18,242 nt of DNA, from assembly GCA_003521845.1 (NCBI GenBank), contig DPHB01000006.1, forward strand, positions 1,968 to 20,209, given 5' to 3'. The translations under genes and the position numbers were made by a program. Below the pieces are notes generated by a model. The model made no database searches, was not told the origin of the DNA, and saw only the letters and a program-made list of their open reading frames with translations. This document shows, one piece after another, positions 1-7,581 of the stretch (position 1 is the stretch's first letter; every line of letters starts with the position of its first letter). This DNA comes from Oceanospirillaceae bacterium (lineage in GTDB: Bacteria > Pseudomonadota > Gammaproteobacteria > Pseudomonadales > Balneatricaceae).

Positions 1-941
1 CCACCATTAAAACTCTTTATTTCACCCGCTATTTCTAACAACAAAGCGCCACCAGCATCAACCCCACGGCAGATGCCGTTTTGCGCCTCTCTAAGCCCGA
101 GCAAATGGACTTCTTTGTCTTGATAGACATGATGAGCCACCCAATCTTGCTGCAAACTTGCAAAGCCCTCTGCAGCAAAATGTGGCAACCATTGCGCCAA
201 GGCATCGAGCAGGGCGGCCGCTAATTCGTTGCGCTGCACCTGATAACCAGCCTGACGTAAACTAGTCCACGGCTGATCGATCAGATTGCAATCTTTAAGG
301 TGCACATTCAGGCCTATGCCTATCACCACCTGACAAGGCCCAGTGGCATCACCGCTAAGCTCTAACAACACGCCCGCTAGCTTTTTGCCATGCAACAATA
401 CATCGTTAGGCCATTTTAAGCCCGCCCCCTTTATACCCAAGGCAGTCAAGGCATCCACCACCGCCAAACCCACTACCAAGCTCAAACCTTCTAGGGCGGC
501 AACGCCACCAGCAAACTCCCAGCCAACCGATAGCGCTAACTGCTCGGCAAACGGTGATTGCCACTGCCGACCTAAGCGCCCACGGCCTGCCGTTTGCACC
601 TCAGCAAACACCGCTTGGCCGTGAATGCCTACATCATTCTGACGCTGCATCAGCAAGCGATTGGTCGAGGGCGTTGACATCAGCAATTCAAGTGTAAACA
701 CCTTAGCCAAACTTGGCTTGTGACGCACGATAGCCTCTACATCCAATAAATCCAAGCCCTCAGGCAAACGATAACCTTTACCCCGCACCCGGTGCACTCG
801 CAACCCCAACTGCTCAATCCCCTGCAACTGCTTCCACACAGCCGCACGACTCATCTGTAAACGTTCACCCAGCTCAGTACCTGAATGAAAGTGACCATCG
901 GCCAACAGGTGTAGCAATTGATTTAACGAGGTAAGGGACAT
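1..941 (-). CDS. birA: Biotin-protein ligase / biotin operon repressor BirA (3' end cut by window edge)
   Basis: Bifunctional BirA: it makes biotinyl-5'-AMP, attaches biotin to the carboxyl carrier protein of acetyl-CoA carboxylase, and as a dimer represses biotin synthesis genes. About 313 codons are visible. An N-terminal winged helix (about residues 3-60, with RLQMSRAAVWKQL as recognition region) shows it is the regulatory, group II type. The catalytic core has the biotinyl-adenylate loop GRGRLGRQW (119-127) and KWPNDV (176-181). The reading frame is still open at base 1, ending in a stretch like the C-terminal SH3-like domain, so probably only about ten residues are missing. The ATG at 941 starts right at the helix-turn-helix; no clear Shine-Dalgarno precedes it. 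It lies downstream of der but is separated from it by about 760 bases of repeats, so it is probably transcribed separately. Identification is secure. Confidence 0.95.
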   Translation of the reverse strand, partial: MSLTSLNQLLHLLADGHFHSGTELGERLQMSRAAVWKQLQGIEQLGLRVHRVRGKGYRLPEGLDLLDVEAIVRHKPSLAKVFTLELLMSTPSTNRLLMQRQNDVGIHGQAVFAEVQTAGRGRLGRQWQSPFAEQLALSVGWEFAGGVAALEGLSLVVGLAVVDALTALGIKGAGLKWPNDVLLHGKKLAGVLLELSGDATGPCQVVIGIGLNVHLKDCNLIDQPWTSLRQAGYQVQRNELAAALLDALAQWLPHFAAEGFASLQQDWVAHHVYQDKEVHLLGLREAQNGICRGVDAGGALLLEIAGEIKSFNG

Positions 942-968
942 AACCGACTAAAGCCATTTGTAAAAGAA

Positions 969-984
969 ATTATAGGACATTATA
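969..984 (-). promoter_or_regulatory. Candidate birA promoter: two overlapping-range -10 boxes
   Basis: On the minus strand two perfect TATAAT hexamers occur 10 bases apart (979-984 and 969-974), 28-43 bases upstream of the birA ATG. Neither has a convincing -35 at 16-18 bases: the best hexamers match TTGACA at only about half of positions. A start site near 962-972 would give a short leader. This is inference from sequence alone. Confidence 0.35.
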
Positions 985-1018
985 TGCCACCAGTCTGAGT
1001 GACTCCACCCAAGCCGTT

Positions 1019-1048
1019 CATTGCGAGGTACCCAAAGCACTCGCAATG
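1019..1048. repeat. Short palindromic repeat (element A1)
   Basis: CATTGCGAG (1019-1027) and CTCGCAATG (1040-1048) form a perfect 9-bp inverted repeat around a 12-base loop. The ends are the same as those of the longer elements nearby, so this looks like a shrunken member of the same family. Confidence 0.75.
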
Positions 1049-1064
1049 TCAGGCTAAACCCAAA

Positions 1065-1153
1065 CGTCATTGCGAGGAGCGTAGCGACGCGGCAACCTCT
1101 AGCAGGCGAAGTGCAATACTGGCTGAGGTTGCTTCGCTGCGCACGCAATGACG
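1065..1153. repeat. Imperfect palindromic repeat, full copy (element A2)
   Basis: An 89-base element starts CGTCATTGCGAGGAGCG and ends CGCACGCAATGACG; the two arms (about 30-35 bases each) are imperfect inverted copies ending in GGCAACCTC and GAGGTTGC, with a non-palindromic centre. The left arm matches the reverse complement of 12597-12630 at about 32 of 34 positions, showing that it is a dispersed family. It ends 49 bases before the GIY-YIG gene. Confidence 0.85.
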
Positions 1154-1202
1154 AGCAATAGAACCCGCACCAACTATACTTTATTGAGCCAAGGAGGGCC
1201 TT

Positions 1203-1494
1203 ATGAAAATACCATCTATCTACATCATTACCAATAAGCCAAATGGAACATTGTATACAGGCGTTACTAGCGACCTAATTAGGCCGCATTCATCAACACA
1301 AGATTGGATTTGCAGACGGATTTGCCAAGAGATATAACTTACATATATTGGTTTATTATGAAGTCTACGAAGACATGTACACAGCGATCACGCGCGAAAA
1401 ACAACTCAAAGCTGGATCTAGAAGTAAGAAAATCAAACTAATTGAGTACCTAAATCCGCAATGGCGTGATTTATATTTGGATGTTGCTGGCTGA
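1203..1494 (+). pseudogene. Frameshifted GIY-YIG nuclease family gene
   Basis: A perfect AAGGAGG (1191-1197) lies 5 bases before the ATG. The first frame reads MKIPSIYIITNKPNGTLYTG, the GIY-YIG core of the short single-domain UPF0213/YhbQ-like proteins, through about residue 27, then goes out of frame and stops at 1323. Adding one base (an extra C at about 1284-1285) explains it: the next frame continues with a helix like IHQHKIGFADGFAKRYNLH, then VYYEVYEDMYTAITREKQLK, and ends ...DLYLDVAG at a TGA (1492-1494). With the shift corrected the product is about 96 residues, the normal length for the family. The conserved second motif is YTG rather than YIG. The gene is sandwiched between palindromic repeats (A2 on the left, B 16 bases to the right). 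I cannot exclude programmed frameshifting, but no slippery heptamer is evident, so decay or a sequencing error is more likely. Confidence 0.85.
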
Positions 1495-1510
1495 CAAGGT
1501 GCCAGAACCA

Positions 1511-1543
1511 AGAGGTTGCCGCGCCTTCGGCTCGCAATGACGA
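1511..1543. repeat. Half palindromic repeat (element B)
   Basis: AGAGGTTGCCGCGCC followed by TTCGGCTCGCAATGACG is a right-hand arm of the same family as element A2, without an obvious left arm beside it. It begins 16 bases after the GIY-YIG stop codon. Confidence 0.75.
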
Positions 1544-1558
1544 GGTATGGGGTCTACT

Positions 1559-1640
1559 GTCGTTGCGAACGCAGTGAAGCAATCTCTACCAGACTAAGTG
1601 CCAGATTGCAGAGGTTGCTGCGCCTTCGGCTCGCAATGAC
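1559..1640. repeat. Imperfect palindromic repeat, full copy (element C)
   Basis: The element starts GTCGTTGCGAACGCAGTGAA and ends TTCGGCTCGCAATGAC, with inner borders GCAATCTC and GAGGTTGC. The right arm is nearly identical to element B. Together with A2, B and D it explains almost all of the otherwise geneless space between 942 and 1704. Confidence 0.8.
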
Positions 1641-1656
1641 AGCGGTTTTGATGTTT

Positions 1657-1692
1657 CGTCATTGCGAACCTAGTACCGCAATCTCTATCCGG
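1657..1692. repeat. Half palindromic repeat (element D)
   Basis: CGTCATTGCGAAC opens a left-hand arm that ends with CCGCAATCTCTATCCGG. It stops 12 bases from the der stop codon on the other strand, so it would be part of the 3' untranslated region of the der transcript. No T-run terminator for der is seen in this gap. Confidence 0.65.
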
Positions 1693-1704
1693 CAAACAAT
1701 TAAA

Positions 1705-3117
1705 TTAGCGTTTTTTGGCCTTATTCTTTTGTTTCTTCACATGCTTCATCAAACGCGCCTTTTTGCTGATCTGGCGTGCATTAAGCTGGTTTTTCTTACC
1801 TTCATACGGGTTATCACCAGTACGGAATTCGAAACGTACCGGCGTACCGCGAATTTTCAGCACTTTAATGAACTTGTTTTCCAAATAGCGCTTATACGAA
1901 TTAGGTAACGAAGTGGTTTGATTGCCATGCACAATAAACAAAGGCGGGTTTGAACCACCTAAGTGGGCATAGCGCATTTTCACTCGACGACCATGCACCA
2001 TAGGTGGCTGATGGTCCAGTACAGCATCTTCCAACAAGGTGGTAAGCTTATTGGTGCTCCACTTTGTAAAGGCACAAGTATGGGCTTCTTCTACGGACTT
2101 ATACAGGTCACCGACACCAGTACCATGTAAGGCAGATATAAAATGAATGCGCGCAAAACTAGCAAAATCCAAGCGCGTCTCTAGCTGATGGCGCACCTGA
2201 CCTTTGTCATCGGCGGTCATACCATCCCACTTGTTGACGGCAATGACTAGGGCACGGCCAGCATCCACCACAAAGCCCAGCAAGTGCATATCTTGCTCGG
2301 TTAAACCTTCATGGGCATCCACTACCAACACCACCACGTGTGCATCTTTAATAGCTTGCAAGGTCTTGACGATGGAAAACTTTTCTACAGTTTCTTTGAC
2401 CTTGCCACGTCGTCGAACACCCGCCGTGTCAATTAAAGTGTAGGGTTTATCATTGCGTCGGTAAGGGATATAAATACTGTCACGAGTAGTGCCCGATTCG
2501 TCATACACCACCACTCGATCTTCGCCCAACATACGGTTAACCAAAGTGGATTTACCCACGTTAGGTCGTCCTACCACACCAATACGAATACCACCTTCAA
2601 CATCGTCAGGCAGTTCTTCATCTTCTGGAAATGGCTCTAGCACTTCTTCAATTAACTGAGTCACACCCTTGCCGTGGGACGCAGCAATAGCAAATGGCTG
2701 GCCTGCTAAACCCAAACCATAGAAGTCACCCAAGGCCACATCTTCATCAATGCCATCGGTTTTGTTAACCACTAGATAACAAGGCTTGTGCGTACGACGT
2801 AGGTGATCCGCAATAAGTTCATCAGATGGGTTGAGGCCAGCGCGACCATCTACCAAAAACAATACGGCATCGGCTTCTTCAATAGCCAACAGAGACTGTT
2901 CTGCCATAACCTGGTCGATACCGTCTTCGTCGCCTGAAATACCACCTGTATCAATTACAATAAAACCACGAGTTGTGGTTTTACCTTCACCGTACTTACG
3001 GTCACGAGTCAAACCAGGGTAGTCAGCTACCAAGGCATCCCGCGAGCGGGTAAGACGATTAAATAGTGTGGACTTACCCACATTAGGACGGCCAACAAGG
3101 GCAATTACCGGATTCAT
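1705..3117 (-). CDS. der: Ribosome assembly GTPase Der (EngA)
   Basis: Essential tandem GTPase acting in late 50S subunit assembly. Two complete G domains are visible: the first with GRPNVGKST (9-17), DTGG (56-59) and NKTD (118-121); the second with GRPNVGKST (183-191), DTAG (230-233) and VNKWD. A C-terminal KH-like domain follows (roughly 355-440) and the protein ends in a lysine-rich tail typical of the family. The length of 470 residues is usual for gammaproteobacteria (about 490). AGGATAA precedes the ATG at a good distance. It follows bamB with a gap of 62 bases, and the bamB-der pairing is conserved in gammaproteobacteria, so the two are probably co-transcribed. Palindromic repeats begin 12 bases beyond its stop. 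Confidence 0.97.
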   Translation of the reverse strand: MNPVIALVGRPNVGKSTLFNRLTRSRDALVADYPGLTRDRKYGEGKTTTRGFIVIDTGGISGDEDGIDQVMAEQSLLAIEEADAVLFLVDGRAGLNPSDELIADHLRRTHKPCYLVVNKTDGIDEDVALGDFYGLGLAGQPFAIAASHGKGVTQLIEEVLEPFPEDEELPDDVEGGIRIGVVGRPNVGKSTLVNRMLGEDRVVVYDESGTTRDSIYIPYRRNDKPYTLIDTAGVRRRGKVKETVEKFSIVKTLQAIKDAHVVVLVVDAHEGLTEQDMHLLGFVVDAGRALVIAVNKWDGMTADDKGQVRHQLETRLDFASFARIHFISALHGTGVGDLYKSVEEAHTCAFTKWSTNKLTTLLEDAVLDHQPPMVHGRRVKMRYAHLGGSNPPLFIVHGNQTTSLPNSYKRYLENKFIKVLKIRGTPVRFEFRTGDNPYEGKKNQLNARQISKKARLMKHVKKQKNKAKKR

Positions 3118-3179
3118 AACTTATCCTGGCTGATGGTATTTGCTACCAGCAGCACTAACTACAAGACTTATATAAAAGC

Positions 3180-4328
3180 CTAATTCAAAGACAGACGAGA
3201 CAGAGAAGCATCCTGTCCCAAAACATATATATCGGCACCATGGCGAACAAAGCCAGCACCAGCACCGTCGTGACCCAACTTGTAACGGCCTATAGCCATA
3301 CCAGTATGGGGGTGCAACAAGTGCACATAACCAAGGCTATCTAATACCATTACAGCATCAGTGGACGCCACCACACGCGATAAACCGCGGTGTAGAAAAT
3401 CATCATTGCGCCACAACTCAGTACCAGTCTGGTGATCGTAGGCCATGACAGTATCCTTGTCGGTCACCACATATACCTGATCACCGTAAATACTGGGCGC
3501 GGTATAACTGGAAACAGCCTGTTGCCACACAACACGGCCAGAAATCGCTTCTACAGCGGCCAAATTACCCTGATAACCTGCCACATATAGCGTGCCATCA
3601 ACCAGCTGCAAGGGCCCATCAATGTCCACCAAACGCTCCATATCAGAGCGCCCTTGTGGCGCACTAATGCGCTGCTGCCAAACGACCTTGCCTTGCTTAT
3701 TATCAACAGCCAATAGCTTACCGTTAGCAAAACCCGCATAGCTTACGCCACCGTCGACAACGGGGGTACTAGTACCACGCAAAGTTAAGCTGGGCAGGTC
3801 GCTAGCGTAGGACCAAAGTACAGCAGCGTCGGCCTCGGCATAAGCCGTAATACGGCCATCAATGGCTTGCACCAAAACCATACCCGATGCGGACTGTGGT
3901 ACCGCCAATACTTCACTAGAGGTAGGCGTTGACCATACCACGGCACCATCACTAGCCTGTAGCATATGCAATTCGCCATTGGCTGTCGCGACTAACAAAT
4001 TATCTTGTAGATAACCGAGGCCAGCACTGATAGGCCGTTGCAAATCAACCTGCCATAGAGACTTTCCACTAGCCGCATCAATAGCACTCACCACACCAGA
4101 CGCCGACGCACCGTAAACTGCACCAGCTAGCAACACAGGCTGTAATGGCAAAGCATGCTGCTCAGCGCCACCACCTAGCCGCACTTGCCAGTGTTCCGTA
4201 ACGACCTGAGTTTCAGCAATTTTTACTAATTTAGTTGGAGCGGGCAAGCTAGGTCCGTTGGAACAGGCACTTAGCAAACCAAGAGCTGCTGCCACACTAA
4301 CGCCACGTAACCAGTATTTAACTATCAT
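3180..4328 (-). CDS. bamB: Outer membrane assembly lipoprotein BamB
   Basis: Beta-propeller lipoprotein of the BAM complex, which inserts beta-barrel proteins into the outer membrane; it binds BamA from the periplasmic side. The N-terminus is a lipoprotein signal peptide with hydrophobic core and lipobox LLSAC, giving Cys22 with the start chosen here. The rest consists of repeated PQQ-type blades with the recurring pattern AxDxxxGxxxW (for example AIDAASGKSLWQ, AISGRVVWQQ, DHQTGTELWR). An in-frame ATG lies 9 bases further upstream (4337), but the only Shine-Dalgarno (AAGGA) touches it directly and is instead spaced 9 bases from the ATG at 4328, so 4328 is preferred (382 residues). It lies between yfgM and der, the usual position. 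Confidence 0.95.
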   Translation of the reverse strand: MIVKYWLRGVSVAAALGLLSACSNGPSLPAPTKLVKIAETQVVTEHWQVRLGGGAEQHALPLQPVLLAGAVYGASASGVVSAIDAASGKSLWQVDLQRPISAGLGYLQDNLLVATANGELHMLQASDGAVVWSTPTSSEVLAVPQSASGMVLVQAIDGRITAYAEADAAVLWSYASDLPSLTLRGTSTPVVDGGVSYAGFANGKLLAVDNKQGKVVWQQRISAPQGRSDMERLVDIDGPLQLVDGTLYVAGYQGNLAAVEAISGRVVWQQAVSSYTAPSIYGDQVYVVTDKDTVMAYDHQTGTELWRNDDFLHRGLSRVVASTDAVMVLDSLGYVHLLHPHTGMAIGRYKLGHDGAGAGFVRHGADIYVLGQDASLSRLSLN

Positions 4329-4408
4329 TGTCCGCATTCCTTTTTCAGCAAAACTTATCCAGCGTTGTTGCGCTATACAGCAGCGTAAAAAAGCTAATCT
4401 ACTCTGGT

Positions 4409-5050
4409 TTATTCAACCAGGTTGTCAAATTTTAGGCTTAACAAGGCGGTATTTGCACCTTGCTCCGCAGCCACCTTTTTGGCCTTTTCATAAGCACTGC
4501 GAGCAGCGGATTGATCACCTTGAGCCAACAAAATATCGCCTTTCGCTTCTAGGCGACGCCCTTGCCAAGCATCGGCCTTATCCTGCACCAATACCAAAGC
4601 TTGATCTAAATGGCCTTGGGCTTGTAAAACTTGTGCCAAACGCAAGTTGGCTAACTCTGCCAACTCACTCTCTTCGGCATTAGTAAGCACCCAGCGCAAC
4701 TGTATTTCGGCTGCTTCTAAATCACCTTCAACAACAGCCACCTTAGCTAGCATCAGTGCCGCATAGTGAGCATAGGCGCTGTCACCGTACTCACCTTTAA
4801 GGGTTTGTGCATCTTGCTTAATAGCCGAACGTTCGGCAGCACCCATCTGGCTAGCGCTAGCATTTCCCAACAAGCGCTGATAATAAGCACTGGCGGTTTC
4901 CGCTTCTTGCTGTTGCGCATCTTGATAATAGTTCCAACCAACGACACCCAATATGGCAATCGCGATACCCGCTAAAAGCGACTTGCCATTTTCGTTCCAC
5001 CAGCGCTTTAAAGCTTCTACTTGTTCTTCTTCACTTCTTAATTCAGCCAC
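4409..5050 (-). CDS. yfgM: YfgM family periplasmic chaperone-like protein
   Basis: Membrane-anchored TPR-like protein. In E. coli YfgM associates with the SecYEG translocon and the chaperone PpiD and helps hand over exported proteins. Here a short cytoplasmic segment (MAELRSEEEQVEALKRWW) is followed by a single transmembrane helix (about 24-42, SLLAGIAIAILGVVGW) and a periplasmic helical repeat region rich in Ala, Gln and Glu. The length of 213 residues matches the family (about 206). The start codon is GTG, supported by AAGGAG six bases upstream. It sits between hisS and bamB, as in E. coli. The sequence is low in diagnostic motifs, so the call rests on topology, length and position together. 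Confidence 0.88.
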   Translation of the reverse strand: MAELRSEEEQVEALKRWWNENGKSLLAGIAIAILGVVGWNYYQDAQQQEAETASAYYQRLLGNASASQMGAAERSAIKQDAQTLKGEYGDSAYAHYAALMLAKVAVVEGDLEAAEIQLRWVLTNAEESELAELANLRLAQVLQAQGHLDQALVLVQDKADAWQGRRLEAKGDILLAQGDQSAARSAYEKAKKVAAEQGANTALLSLKFDNLVE

Positions 5051-5128
5051 AACTGGCTCCTTACTATTACTTGTACCAAAGAGGCTTTAGCTGGCTAGTC
5101 GACAGCCATCTAAAACACCTATATTTAA

Positions 5129-6403
5129 TTACATCAATGCTTGAATAGCTGTACACGCATCAACTGCAGCAATGGTTTGCGCATCACCTTGACCGCGCAA
5201 AGGCTTGATTTGCACCTGGCCTTGCAACAATTCATCTTCACCAATAATCACGGCCATACTAGCGCCACTCTTATCCGCTTTTTTCATTTGATTCTTAAAA
5301 CTACCACCACCACAATGCCATAGCACGCGGGCACCAGCAATTTGACTGCGGACTTGCTCGGCCAGCAGCATACTCGCTGCCGCCGCGGCATCACCCATAT
5401 GCACCATGTATATATCAGCACGTTGACCTAACTGAGGTGGCGCTAAATCCATTTCTTGTAACAGCAGGATTAAACGCTCAACACCCATAGCCCAACCCAC
5501 ACCTGGCGTTGGCCGGCCACCTAATTGCTCAATCATGCCATCGTAACGGCCGCCGCCACATACCGTACCTTGAGCACCTAAACGATCGGTCACCCATTCG
5601 AATACGGTCTTGCAGTAGTAATCCAAACCCCGCACTAAGCGTGGATTAATTTCATAGGCTACACCAGCACCATCCAATAGTGACTTTAGGCGTTCAAAAT
5701 GTTGTCGAGAATCATCATCCAAGTAACTATAGAAATTTGGTGCAGCATCCAACAGAGCTTGAGTCTGGGGGTCTTTGCTATCTAGCACACGCAGTGGGTT
5801 GGTTGTTACGCGACGCTTACTGTCCTCGTCTAACGCATCCATATGCTGCTCTAGATAAGTCACCAAATCTGTACGATAAGCCGCACGCGCAGCACTGCTA
5901 CCTAAGGTATTAAGCTGTAGGGTAACCGCATCAGTTAAGCCTAACTTTTGCCACAAGCGCGCGGTCATGATAATTAGCTCGGCATCCACATCGGGGCCAT
6001 CTAAACCATAAACCTCGGCGCCAAATTGATGAAACTGGCGTTGACGACCTTTTTGCGGACGCTCATAGCGGAACATAGGGCCGTGGTACCACAGACGCTG
6101 TACTTGGTTATAAGTTAAACCATGTTCTTCTGCCGCACGTACACAAGAAGCGGTACCCTCAGGACGCAAGGTAATGCTTTCGTCATTACGGTCGGCAAAG
6201 GTGTACATTTCCTTTTCCACCACGTCAGTGGCTTCACCGATGGAACGACAGAACAACTCCGTACGCTCAACGATGGGCATACGAATTTCTTGATATCCGT
6301 ACTGTGCAAACACATCTTTCACCTGGGCTTCAAAGTACTGCCACAAGGGTGTTTGCTCGGGCAAAATATCATGCATGCCACGAATGGCCTTAATGCTAGC
6401 CAA
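5129..6403 (-). CDS. hisS: Histidyl-tRNA synthetase (TTG start)
   Basis: Class II aminoacyl-tRNA synthetase that charges tRNA-His. The N-terminus has the family sequence AIRGMHDILP. Motif 2 (PMFRYERPQKGRQRQFHQFG, 109-128), the histidine-specific RGLDYY (258-263), GGGRYDG (283-289) and motif 3 (GVGWAMGVERL, 301-311) are all intact, followed by the C-terminal anticodon-binding domain. The 424 residues match E. coli HisS (424). The start is a TTG, supported by AAGGAG six bases before it and by alignment of the N-terminus; no in-frame ATG lies before the AIRGM motif. In most relatives ispG sits immediately upstream; here the upstream neighbour is rodZ. Confidence 0.97.
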   Translation of the reverse strand: MASIKAIRGMHDILPEQTPLWQYFEAQVKDVFAQYGYQEIRMPIVERTELFCRSIGEATDVVEKEMYTFADRNDESITLRPEGTASCVRAAEEHGLTYNQVQRLWYHGPMFRYERPQKGRQRQFHQFGAEVYGLDGPDVDAELIIMTARLWQKLGLTDAVTLQLNTLGSSAARAAYRTDLVTYLEQHMDALDEDSKRRVTTNPLRVLDSKDPQTQALLDAAPNFYSYLDDDSRQHFERLKSLLDGAGVAYEINPRLVRGLDYYCKTVFEWVTDRLGAQGTVCGGGRYDGMIEQLGGRPTPGVGWAMGVERLILLLQEMDLAPPQLGQRADIYMVHMGDAAAAASMLLAEQVRSQIAGARVLWHCGGGSFKNQMKKADKSGASMAVIIGEDELLQGQVQIKPLRGQGDAQTIAAVDACTAIQALM

Positions 6404-6430
6404 CTTAGGCTCCTTACTTATATATCTCAG

Positions 6431-6450
6431 AGGCAGCGCAACTGCTGCCT
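6431..6450 (-). other. Intercistronic hairpin between rodZ and hisS
   Basis: AGGCAGC (6431-6437) and GCTGCCT (6444-6450) form a perfect 7-bp stem with a 6-base loop just after the rodZ stop. No T-run follows on the minus strand, so it is not a canonical terminator. It could be an RNA processing or stability element. Confidence 0.45.
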
Positions 6451-6459
6451 AACTAATAA

Positions 6460-7512
6460 CTAGAGTTCTAGGGTAACGCGAGCAATGTCTTTACGCGTAT
6501 GCGGTTCTAGGTCGATATCACGCTGCGCAAAGTCAAAATTAGAAACCGCGGAAGCGCGCCCTAATAACACCTGTGCCGGTGCATCTATCGCCATACTGAT
6601 CACTTGACCACTAGACTTTAAATCCGCCAATACCATAACCCCATTGGCGTCTTGTATCTCAACCCAGCAATCGTCAACAAACTCGATAACCAGCAACCCT
6701 TGGCCTGGCGCCACACTAATGGCGGCCTCAGCTGCGGGCGCTGTTGTTGCAGCTACAGCTGGCACCTCTGCTACTGGCACCACCGGCTCAACGACTAGAG
6801 GCTCGGCGACAGGCTCCGGTTCAGCCACTGGCTGCACCTCAAGCGCTGGTTCACTGAGCACTGGCGCAACAGGTGCTTCATCGGTAGCACCGACAGAGCC
6901 AATGTCGCGCGACAAATCACCCAGTTGTAGATCCAACACTTCGTCTTCTGGCAAGTTAGCACTCACATCTGCGCCTTGACTGTCTTGCACCGTCACCTCA
7001 CCAACACTGGTCGGTGCAACGGTATCTTGTTGACCCTGCCACCACCACCAAGAAGCACCCAGCAAAGCGAGCACAATCAGCACGGATACTAGCTTAACCC
7101 AGGTATCACCGGGGCGCGCTTGTTCATCGACATGACGCACCACAGAAATGGGCTTCTTACTATGATCTGGGCTACCGTAAACAGCATCATATTCAGCCAC
7201 CATGGCATCTGGGTCCAAACCCAAATAGCGCGAGTAGGAACGAATATAGCCACGCGCGAATATCGGGCTGTTGACGTGGGTAAAGTCATCGGTTTCCAAG
7301 CCTTCGAGAACGCGCGAAGTTAAATGCAACTCGCGCGCTATTTTCATCTGAGACAAATCTTTTTCTTCACGCGCTTGGCGCAGCAGATACCCTGGAAAAC
7401 CAGGTAGTTGCCCATCTAGACCATCAAACTCATTATTATTAGATTCGGAACCAGTCACCTTATTCCACCTTTGTTTTAATGTTTTTCTATGCTTGTCTTC
7501 GTGTTCTGTCAT
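6460..7512 (-). CDS. rodZ: Cytoskeletal/cell shape protein RodZ
   Basis: Bitopic membrane protein that links the MreB filament to the elongation machinery. Order of parts: hydrophilic start; helix-turn-helix of the HTH_25/Xre type (about 39-100, LPGFPGYLLRQAREEKDLSQ... through ARGYIRSYSRYLGL); a basic stretch; one transmembrane helix (about 138-158, VKLVSVLIVLALLGASWWWW); a long periplasmic linker rich in Pro, Ala, Val and Glu with repeated PVAEP-like units; and a C-terminal DUF4115 beta domain with a DCWVEIQDANG motif. Length of 350 residues is usual. The Shine-Dalgarno is weak (GGA only three bases from the ATG). pilF, normally between rlmN and rodZ, is missing: only 69 bases separate the two genes. 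Confidence 0.93.
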   Translation of the reverse strand: MTEHEDKHRKTLKQRWNKVTGSESNNNEFDGLDGQLPGFPGYLLRQAREEKDLSQMKIARELHLTSRVLEGLETDDFTHVNSPIFARGYIRSYSRYLGLDPDAMVAEYDAVYGSPDHSKKPISVVRHVDEQARPGDTWVKLVSVLIVLALLGASWWWWQGQQDTVAPTSVGEVTVQDSQGADVSANLPEDEVLDLQLGDLSRDIGSVGATDEAPVAPVLSEPALEVQPVAEPEPVAEPLVVEPVVPVAEVPAVAATTAPAAEAAISVAPGQGLLVIEFVDDCWVEIQDANGVMVLADLKSSGQVISMAIDAPAQVLLGRASAVSNFDFAQRDIDLEPHTRKDIARVTLEL

Positions 7513-7581
7513 ATTCCATATGCTACGCTTTGACTGTGACAGTATAGGTAAGTTCCTGCCAATTTCTAGTCCTTAATGGGT

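Noticed and set aside
948..1148. A 66-codon minus-strand open frame beside birA
   Set aside because: It lies entirely on repeat A1/A2 sequence and the birA upstream region; the peptide is the usual translation of this repeat family.
1019..1692. Regular spaced repeats as a possible CRISPR array
   Set aside because: Repeats are palindromic, of unequal length, in mixed completeness, with no uniform spacers and no cas genes.
1516..1908. A 130-codon plus-strand open frame with CERSEAIS-like peptide
   Set aside because: Its first part is translation of palindromic repeats B-D and its second part is the antisense of der. No ribosome binding site supports it.
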